Positions 59,412-64,000 of a stretch of 64,000 nt of DNA are shown here, one piece after another (the stretch's first letter is position 1; the number at the start of each line of letters is the position of its first letter). The notes under the pieces are model-generated. The model was not told the DNA's origin. It was given only the letters and a program-made list of their open reading frames with translations, and searched no databases. This DNA is from Peribacillus kribbensis DSM 17871 (GTDB lineage: Bacteria; Bacillota; Bacilli; Bacillales; DSM-1321), in contig NZ_KE387239.1 of NCBI RefSeq assembly GCF_000430765.1, positions 179,372 to 243,371 of the forward strand, written 5' to 3'. The position numbers were made by a program, and so were the translations under genes.

Positions 59412-59665
59412 ATTTTCATGAGATGTAACTGCCGGCTGCTCATGGTTTGACGCTTTCCGGCCCGGCCAGAAAGCATATGTTTTGAGTATCGCAGTAATAG
59501 CCGGTACCAGAAACGGTCTAACGATGAAGGTATCCATCAGGACACCCGCAGCCGTAATGATTCCAAAGTTTACAAGCACCTGCAGCGGGAAGGGATGCAA
59601 GCACCGCGAAGGTCGCAGCAAGAATAACCCCAGCAGAGGTGATGACTCCGCTTGTTTCTGTAACT
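59412..59665 (-). pseudogene. C-terminal remnant of an MMPL/RND-type transporter
   Basis: Minus strand reads ETSGVITSAGVILAATFAVL then ASLP in one frame, and from there VLVNFGIITAAGVLMDTFIV, RPFLVPAITAIL and FWPGRKAS in another. This is the last membrane segment of MMPL proteins of the YdfJ type, with a frameshift near 59587. Everything upstream is missing. Confidence 0.65.
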
Positions 59666-59688
59666 CCTTAGCTTTTACTTCCGTAACG

Positions 59689-59787
59689 ATGGTAAGAAAC
59701 CGGAATGAATTTATGAAGAAAATCGGCGGGCCGTATGAGGCTGCGGAGCAGCTGATTGATGTATTCTGGAGCGGAATCAAAAAGTGA
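59689..59787 (+). pseudogene. 32-codon gene fragment
   Basis: Reads MVRNRNEFMKKIGGPYEAAE then QLIDVFWSGIKK and stop. It is protein-like and looks like the C-terminal end of a larger oxidoreductase-type protein, but without ribosome site. Parent family not recognised. Confidence 0.35.
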
Positions 59788-59797
59788 TTCGCGTTAC

Positions 59798-59828
59798 AAA
59801 AGACGGCAGCATCCGGGCTGCCGTCTTT
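59798..59828. terminator. bidirectional terminator (tnrA side)
   Basis: AAAAGACGGCAGC pairs with GCTGCCGTCTTTT around ATCCGG, a 13-bp stem, between the remnant and convergent tnrA. Confidence 0.88.
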
Positions 59829-59860
59829 TGTATAACCGCATGTATGTGTAAATGGAATCA

Positions 59861-60190
59861 TCATTTTTCCTTCCTGATTCCGAATTGGGCATTGATCTGT
59901 CCTCGCAGCATGGTCTGCCGGACTTTTCGATATTCTTCCTTGCGAAGTTCTCTTAAATAATCCTGCCGAATTTCATGTGTCTGGACGCCTTCCTCCCTTT
60001 TAGCGGCAATGTCCATAAGACGTTCAACATCCTCAAAGGAGTATTTCCTGCTTCCCCTTTCGGTTCGGTCTGGAAAAATCAGCTTTCGTTCTTCATAATA
60101 TCTAATTTGTCTGACACTTAAACCTGTCAGTTCACTTACAATTCCAATCGTGATCACTTTTTTTGTTTTATAGGACGATTCGTCTGCCAT
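59861..60190 (-). CDS. tnrA: nitrogen transcription regulator TnrA
   Basis: A 109-residue MerR-family protein: [20 protein letters not shown] with the winged [23 protein letters not shown], and a C-terminal tail ([12 protein letters not shown]) that in B. subtilis TnrA contacts feedback-inhibited glutamine synthetase. GlnR shares the HTH, but this tail and the start [14 protein letters not shown] match TnrA. ATG at 60190 follows GGGAGGAG. A perfect TnrA box lies upstream, so it is autoregulated. It activates nitrogen-scavenging genes when glutamine is low. Confidence 0.92.
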   Translation of the reverse strand: MADESSYKTKKVITIGIVSELTGLSVRQIRYYEERKLIFPDRTERGSRKYSFEDVERLMDIAAKREEGVQTHEIRQDYLRELRKEEYRKVRQTMLRGQINAQFGIRKEK

Positions 60191-60223
60191 TTTCCAACTC
60201 CTCCCGTCATGCCTATAAAGAAC

Positions 60224-60229
60224 ATTATA
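60224..60229 (-). promoter_or_regulatory. tnrA promoter -10
   Basis: TATAAT on the minus strand; the hexamer 17 bases upstream (TGAGAT) is a weak -35, as expected of an activator-dependent promoter. Confidence 0.65.
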
Positions 60230-60258
60230 CGTGCCTATCCCTAAATATCTCATTGTTT

Positions 60259-60275
60259 TGTTAGATTTTCTAACA
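60259..60275. promoter_or_regulatory. TnrA box
   Basis: TGTTA-GATTTTC-TAACA matches TGTNA-N7-TNACA exactly. Its centre is about 50 bases upstream of the predicted tnrA transcription start, the place used for activation in B. subtilis. Confidence 0.9.
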
Positions 60276-60380
60276 TGATAATAAAAAGGCTGTAGAAAAT
60301 CTTACAAATGAAGTGCATGTGATTGGTAAACATCTTATTATCAAATAAAATACAGTTGCTTAATGAAAGGGAGATTGCTG

Positions 60381-60563
60381 ATGCCGTTATTAAGGGATGC
60401 TGTAAAAAAGAAGAGGAAGTTTATTATTCAAAAGCTGATCAAAGCCGGGATTTACAATGATACAGACCCTGAAATTGAAAGTTTACCCCTGGGGCAGCTG
60501 GAAAAGGATTATGACTATTTTATCCTTGGCGCAGGCGCAGCAAAGGATCTATTCAAGAGGTGA
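60381..60563 (+). CDS. FbpA-like Fur-regulated basic protein
   Basis: A 60-residue protein: LLRDAVKKKRKFIIQKLIKA, GIYNDTDPEIESLPL, QLEKDYDYF. The order basic helix, 'GIY', then 'L..LE.DY' fits the Fur-regulated FbpA family, which in B. subtilis works with the FsrA small RNA in iron sparing. ATG at 60381 follows AAAGGGAG. ATTATC-like half-sites upstream (~60333-60339 and 60275-60282) could belong to a Fur box but no full 7-1-7 match is seen. Confidence 0.65.
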   Translation: MPLLRDAVKKKRKFIIQKLIKAGIYNDTDPEIESLPLGQLEKDYDYFILGAGAAKDLFKR

Positions 60564-60568
60564 TGGAA

Positions 60569-60709
60569 TTGGAAAGTGCAGATAAACGAATTTTGCTTGG
60601 GAAGAAATTAATTGAACTGGATCTGTTGAGAGATCAGCTGTGGGAGGAATTTGCTAAACTTGCTGGAGATAAAGCGAATGAGCTGTTCAGGTTTCTGCAG
60701 AATCGTTGA
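60569..60709 (+). CDS. 46-residue protein coupled to the FbpA-like gene
   Basis: TTG at 60569 lies 8 bases after AGAGG and 5 bases after the preceding stop; an ATG at 60563 overlaps the stop (TGATG). It reads MESADKRILLGKKLIELDLL then RDQLWEEFAKLAGDKANELF. A single amphipathic helical hairpin is likely. Some resemblance to short Spo0E- or Fbp-type helical proteins, but without the Spo0E SQELD motif. Function unknown. Confidence 0.6.
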   Translation: MESADKRILLGKKLIELDLLRDQLWEEFAKLAGDKANELFRFLQNR

Positions 60710-60822
60710 GTTGTAAGATTTAAATACTTTGAGTCATGTAATAGGGGAATGATTCTCAGAAGTCTATAAACCTGGTGTGAATTAGATGTGATTCAAAGTT
60801 CGTTTGTATAAATTGGCTGCCT

Positions 60823-60910
60823 GAGTTCCGTTCCAGGTGCTTCGATTTCCGCGGGGCGGGACAGGTGAGCCTCCTCGGCTGCGCCTGCGGGGTATCACCT
60901 GTCCCACTGC
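60823..60910. repeat. GC-rich structured repeat-like element
   Basis: GAGTTCCGTTCCAGGTGCTT then TTTCCGCGGGGCGGGACAGG, CCTCCTCGGC and a perfect 11-bp inverted repeat GGGACAGGTGA (60858-60868)/TCACCTGTCCC (60895-60905). I recall closely similar sequences as abundant intergenic repeats in Bacillus-group genomes. Only one copy occurs here, so the repeat status is from memory. Confidence 0.55.
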
Positions 60911-61021
60911 TTTTTGTTTTCATATAATAAATGATACCATGCAAAACAGCTAACAATTAGCATCAACTCTTATCAAGCGGAAAACGTTCATTCCCTAAAA
61001 TTGAAATGAAAACATTCACAC

Positions 61022-61061
61022 CCAAAAAAGGGCTCCGGATTAACACCGAACCCTTTTTTGG
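61022..61061. terminator. hairpin, bidirectional terminator type
   Basis: CCAAAAAAGGG pairs perfectly with CCCTTTTTTGG around an 18-base loop containing a small inner stem (CCGGATTAACACCG region). Confidence 0.65.
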
Positions 61062-61075
61062 TCGTCAAATTAAAG

Positions 61076-61098
61076 AAAACCCCTGTAAAAGGGGTTTT
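61076..61098. terminator. second hairpin, terminator type
   Basis: AAAACCCCT-GTAA-AAGGGGTTTT followed by GTTTGTTTTTT, 15 bases after the previous hairpin. Confidence 0.75.
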
Positions 61099-61347
61099 GT
61101 TTGTTTTTTAAGGCATATATTAATAAAGATTTATTGAATTGTATGAGTGGAATATGTTATGCTTTCTAGTGGTTTGCTTTATTTTTTAATTTGTTATGTA
61201 TTAATGTTTATAATCCTTATAATAATTGTAAACCAAAACAACCTGTTTTGTCAACGAGGCTGATTAAACTTTTTGGAAAAGTGAGTGGAGTTCTGGCAGG
61301 ACGGGTATATTGGACGGCAAAACATTAAGGAAATGGGAGGAATTTGA

Positions 61348-63666
61348 ATGAGCGATACCCATTTAGATTGGAACAGCGAGCAGGAAAGAATTGACCTTAT
61401 AAAAAAGGAGATTAACAGACAACAGCATGTTCTCAGAGGGAAATCAGGTTCTCTTAAACAGGGCATTATCGGGCTTAGAGAGACCTTTTGGGAAGATGTG
61501 ACTGTTAACTTAGATGAGCCGGATGATATTATTGAGACACAGGCGAGCCTCAAACAGCAGGCTGAATTGTTATCTGAAAGAGAACGGAGCCATGGTGTTA
61601 TTCATGAAACCTTAAAAAAACTGGCAAGGCTTGAGAATACTCCTTACTTCGGCAGAATCGACTTTAAGGAAGAAATTGAACCCCAAACGGATGAAATTTA
61701 TATTGGCATCGCCTCTCTTTTAGACGAAGCAGAGGAGAACTTTCTTATATATGATTGGCGCGCACCTATTTCGAGTATGTATTATGATTATCCACCAGGT
61801 CCAGCCTCTTATGAAACCATGGACGGCAGGATTGAAGGTGAGCTGGAGCTGAAGCGGCAGTTTATCATTCGTCACGGAAAGCTGAAAGGACTTTTTGATA
61901 CCGGTCTGACCATCGGGGACCGCCTGCTGCAGGAAATGCTCGGCAGCCAGGCAAATACCAAAATGAAATCCATTGTTGCGACCATTCAAAAAGAACAAAA
62001 TCAAATTATCCGAAATGAAAAAAGCAAAATATTAGTGGTCCAGGGGGTGGCCGGCAGCGGGAAAACGTCGGCAGCCCTGCAGAGGGTTGCTTATCTGCTC
62101 TACTCCCACAGGGAGACTCTTGATTCAAAAAATATGATTTTGTTTTCCCCAAATCCACTGTTCAATAGTTATATTTCAACGGTGCTTCCCGAGCTTGGCG
62201 AGGAAAATATGCGGCAGACGACGTATAAAGAATTCATGGAATCCTTGGTTGGCCGTGAATTCGATGTTGAGGATCCCTTTATGCAGATGGAAATGTCGCT
62301 TTCCGGCCAAAGCCCGGAAAGGATGAGTACCATCCCTTATAAAACCAGCCTTGAATTTAAGCATCTGATAACTAAGTATACCGATCACCTGGCACAGGAG
62401 GGGCTGATTTTCAGAAGTATATCCTTCAGAGGCAAAACCTTGATCCCTGCAAATCGGATCCACAGCTTTTTTTATACTCTGGAAAACCACATTTCGATTC
62501 CCAACAGGATCAGGCTGACAGCCGAGTGGATCTTAAAAGAGATTGCTTTGTTGGAAAAAGAAGAGCGTGAAGAGGAATGGGTTCTCGAAGAAATACAGCT
62601 TCTTGATAAAGAGGACTACCAGGAAGTGCATCAGGAATTGCAGAAAAGAAACCGGCGCCTGAATGAAACCTTCGGTGGCAGTGACCAGGAAGAGGCATTG
62701 CTGCGGAAAAAACTGGTGAGCAGGTACTTCAAACCAATTCGTAATCGGGTAAAGAAGTTTCGGTTTATAGATTTACCAGCTGTCTATTCGAAACTTTTTA
62801 AGGAACAGCACAGCTTTCTGAGCGGAGAGCTGCCGGAGGAGTGGAAGGCTGTCTGTGAATATTCTCTGAAATCCATGGCGGACAGGACCCTGCTATGGGA
62901 GGATGTGACACCATATCTATATTTCCGTGACCAATTGATCGGACGAAAGTCTTTTTCGGAAATCCGGCACATCTTTATTGATGAATTCCAGGATTATACT
63001 TCCTTCCAGTTCGACTATTTGAAAGAGCTCTTTAAGATGTCAAGCATGACGCTTCTCGGTGATTTTAATCAGGCCATCTACCCTCACTCATCTAAGTCCA
63101 GTACTTTGCTGGAAGAAAAAACAGAAGAGAGTGTGGAAAGAATTACGCTAAATAGAAGCTATCGCTCGACCCGGCAGATTGTTGAGTTTACAAGGGAGCT
63201 TATTGATGGACGGGAAAGTATCATTCCGTTTAACAGGGAAGGGAGTCGTCCTGAAATTATTAGCTGCTCTAAAGACGATCTTTCGGACCGGTTAGAAAAA
63301 GGCATTGAGGAATCACAGGCACAGGGGTATGAAACCATTGCTGTAATCTGTAAAACAGCTGGAGAATGTGATGACGTCTACCAGGCACTTAAAGATTCTG
63401 TTGACATACAAATCATGGATCAGGGAACCACCTCTTACAGCAAGGGGATTGTGGTACTTCCTGCTTATCTTGCAAAAGGCATTGAGTTCGATTCCGTCAT
63501 TATACATGACGCTTCCGAGGAATCTTATCACAGTGATTCGGAGCTGAAGTTATTTTACACGGCCTGCACAAGGGCCATGCACAGACTTATGCTGTTTTCA
63601 CCAGGAGAAGTCAGCCCTTTTATTCAAAAAGTTCCAGAAGATAGATATTCTTTTAAAAAAATGTAA
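61348..63666 (+). CDS. helD: RNA polymerase recycling motor HelD
   Basis: A 772-residue UvrD/Rep-like ATPase, the length of B. subtilis HelD (YvgS). The N-terminal coiled-coil (NSEQERIDLIKKEINRQQHV) inserts into the RNA polymerase secondary channel in that family. Walker A VQGVAGSGKTSAAL is near 235, Walker B IFIDEFQDYTSFQ near 543, the GDFNQAIYP motif near 570, and motif VI FYTACTRAMHRLMLF near the end. It removes stalled polymerase from DNA. The ATG follows ATGGGAGG. Not followed by another gene of the system. Confidence 0.92.
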   Translation: MSDTHLDWNSEQERIDLIKKEINRQQHVLRGKSGSLKQGIIGLRETFWEDVTVNLDEPDDIIETQASLKQQAELLSERERSHGVIHETLKKLARLENTPYFGRIDFKEEIEPQTDEIYIGIASLLDEAEENFLIYDWRAPISSMYYDYPPGPASYETMDGRIEGELELKRQFIIRHGKLKGLFDTGLTIGDRLLQEMLGSQANTKMKSIVATIQKEQNQIIRNEKSKILVVQGVAGSGKTSAALQRVAYLLYSHRETLDSKNMILFSPNPLFNSYISTVLPELGEENMRQTTYKEFMESLVGREFDVEDPFMQMEMSLSGQSPERMSTIPYKTSLEFKHLITKYTDHLAQEGLIFRSISFRGKTLIPANRIHSFFYTLENHISIPNRIRLTAEWILKEIALLEKEEREEEWVLEEIQLLDKEDYQEVHQELQKRNRRLNETFGGSDQEEALLRKKLVSRYFKPIRNRVKKFRFIDLPAVYSKLFKEQHSFLSGELPEEWKAVCEYSLKSMADRTLLWEDVTPYLYFRDQLIGRKSFSEIRHIFIDEFQDYTSFQFDYLKELFKMSSMTLLGDFNQAIYPHSSKSSTLLEEKTEESVERITLNRSYRSTRQIVEFTRELIDGRESIIPFNREGSRPEIISCSKDDLSDRLEKGIEESQAQGYETIAVICKTAGECDDVYQALKDSVDIQIMDQGTTSYSKGIVVLPAYLAKGIEFDSVIIHDASEESYHSDSELKLFYTACTRAMHRLMLFSPGEVSPFIQKVPEDRYSFKKM

Positions 63667-63757
63667 AAAATCTGGATAATGATGTTTACAGTATAAAACT
63701 GGTGGTAAATAAAGAATGTAAGACAAACATTCTCATAAACCAAAGGAGATGATTGAC

Positions 63758-63826
63758 ATGAGTACAATCAAAAACCCATGGAATAAAGAGAATGAAAGAG
63801 CCATTTATAGTCCGGGCGATCATTAA
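63758..63826 (+). CDS. micro-peptide 1 of a tandem pair (22 residues)
   Basis: ATG at 63758 sits 9 bases from AAGGAG. Reads MSTIKNPWNK then ENERAIYSPGDH and stop. Aligned without gaps to the second peptide at 63934 it shares M, T, K, N, W, K-E-N, A and S-P-G-D (13 of 21). No hydrophobic signal peptide, no Cys. The family is not recognised; it might be a precursor or signalling peptide. Confidence 0.7.
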   Translation: MSTIKNPWNKENERAIYSPGDH

Positions 63827-63933
63827 TATCGCCTTATGGACTCATTTCGGAAACAGCTGTCAAGCCAGTATCATTAGCAGGATTCCATTTAAGCACACAT
63901 GCAGCATAAGAAATGCTAGAGGAGCTGAATGAA

Positions 63934-63999
63934 ATGAAGACTCTAAAAAATTTCTGGCTGAAAGAAAATGACGAAGCGGTATTCAGTCCGGGCGATTAA
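63934..63999 (+). CDS. micro-peptide 2 of a tandem pair (21 residues)
   Basis: ATG at 63934 lies 10 bases from AGGAG. Reads MKTLKNFWLK then ENDEAVFSPGD and stop one base before the window ends. Both genes share the exact 12-base stretch AGTCCGGGCGAT at their 3' ends, while elsewhere codons differ with conservative replacements (I/L, E/D, I/V, Y/F), which suggests selection on the peptide. More copies may follow beyond the edge. Confidence 0.7.
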   Translation: MKTLKNFWLKENDEAVFSPGD

Positions 64000-64000
64000 G

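Larger units (their letters stand above)
59354..59860. other. gene-remnant region (~500 bases)
   Basis: No intact gene. It contains the YjcZ hairpin, a minus-strand MMPL transporter remnant, a plus-strand 32-codon fragment and a terminator shared with tnrA. Confidence 0.6.
60710..61347. other. long intergenic region upstream of helD (638 bases)
   Basis: No gene seen. It contains a structured GC-rich repeat-like element (60823-60910), two terminator-type hairpins (61022-61061, 61076-61098), then ~230 bases of very AT-rich sequence with TATAATCCTTATAATAATTG near 61208-61227, which may hold the helD promoter. Confidence 0.55.

Noticed and set aside
60274..60345. Fur box upstream of the FbpA-like gene
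   Set aside because: Only separate half-sites (GATAATA, TTATTATCA) are present; no 7-1-7 inverted match to TGATAAT-N-ATTATCA.
60569..60709. Spo0E-like phosphatase
   Set aside because: The short helical outline is similar, but the SQELD motif essential for Spo0A~P dephosphorylation is missing.
63675..63683. GATAATGAT after helD as an iron box for the micro-peptides
   Set aside because: It matches only the first half of a Fur box, and the second half is absent.

Overview
The window comes from a low-GC Gram-positive member of the Bacillaceae, close to Bacillus/Cytobacillus. This rests on gene order and content: yvlABCD, hprK-lgt-yvoD-ppaX-yvoF, hisZGDBHAF(IE), trxB-nudix-rapZ-yvcK-whiA-crh, clpP, rpoN(sigL), cggR-gapA-pgk-tpiA-gpmI-eno, secG-est-rnr-smpB-ssrA, deoR-deoC-cdd-nupC and tnrA. 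TTG and GTG starts are frequent and preceded by strong Shine-Dalgarno sequences. Spore genes (CotF-like, YjcZ) are also present.

Layout. 0.1-2.3 kb: sigma-W-type envelope-stress operon yvlABCD. 2.3-5.0 kb (minus): cell-wall amidase, then nagA-nagB. 5.2-9.2 kb: hprK-lgt-yvoD-ppaX-yvoF. 9.6-16.2 kb: complete histidine operon, carrying three related palindromic elements at its start, in its middle and at its end. 16.3-22.9 kb: TPR protein, trxB, nudix, rapZ, yvcK, whiA, crh. 22.9-23.7 kb (minus): clpP with a CtsR box. 24.0-33.1 kb: tRNA-Arg, sigL, glutaredoxin, then the CggR-controlled lower glycolysis operon. 33.1-36.1 kb: accessory strip with a truncated integrase, a lipoprotein and decayed genes. 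36.3-41.0 kb: secG-est-rnr-smpB-tmRNA. 41-46.7 kb: YitT, MFS pump and small accessory genes. 46.9-50.4 kb: deoxynucleoside catabolism. 50.5-54.4 kb: urea/amide channel, 41-bp tandem repeats, a ligase fragment and a decayed prophage (HNH, terS, terL, portal remnants). 54.4-59.4 kb: spore coat protein, ABC exporter, lactonase. 59.4-61 kb: MMPL remnant, TnrA with its own box, an FbpA-like protein. 61.3-63.7 kb: HelD. 63.7-64 kb: two tandem micro-peptide genes.

How genes work together. HprK phosphorylates Crh (here) and HPr on Ser46. PpaX removes the pyrophosphate released when HprK works as phosphorylase. P-Ser-HPr/Crh are CcpA cofactors, and a near-consensus cre lies just downstream of the deoC promoter. 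CggR controls the gapA operon through a recognisable operator. RapZ/YvcK/WhiA/Crh sit in their usual cluster. SmpB and tmRNA tag stalled proteins, with ClpP able to take part in their degradation.

Most notable unexplained items: (1) two tandem 21-22-residue peptides at the right edge sharing 13 of 21 positions and ending in SPGD; (2) a family of GGAAATGGGG palindromes placed at three joints of the his operon; (3) perfect hairpins that would hide ribosome-binding sites or form alternative RNA folds (CotF-like gene, pgk leader, gapA); (4) a direct-repeat/inverted-repeat block beside a truncated integrase after eno; (5) 41-bp tandem repeats at 51.3 kb. Starts were chosen by Shine-Dalgarno spacing. 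Family assignments are from recognition of sequence motifs; no database search was possible.
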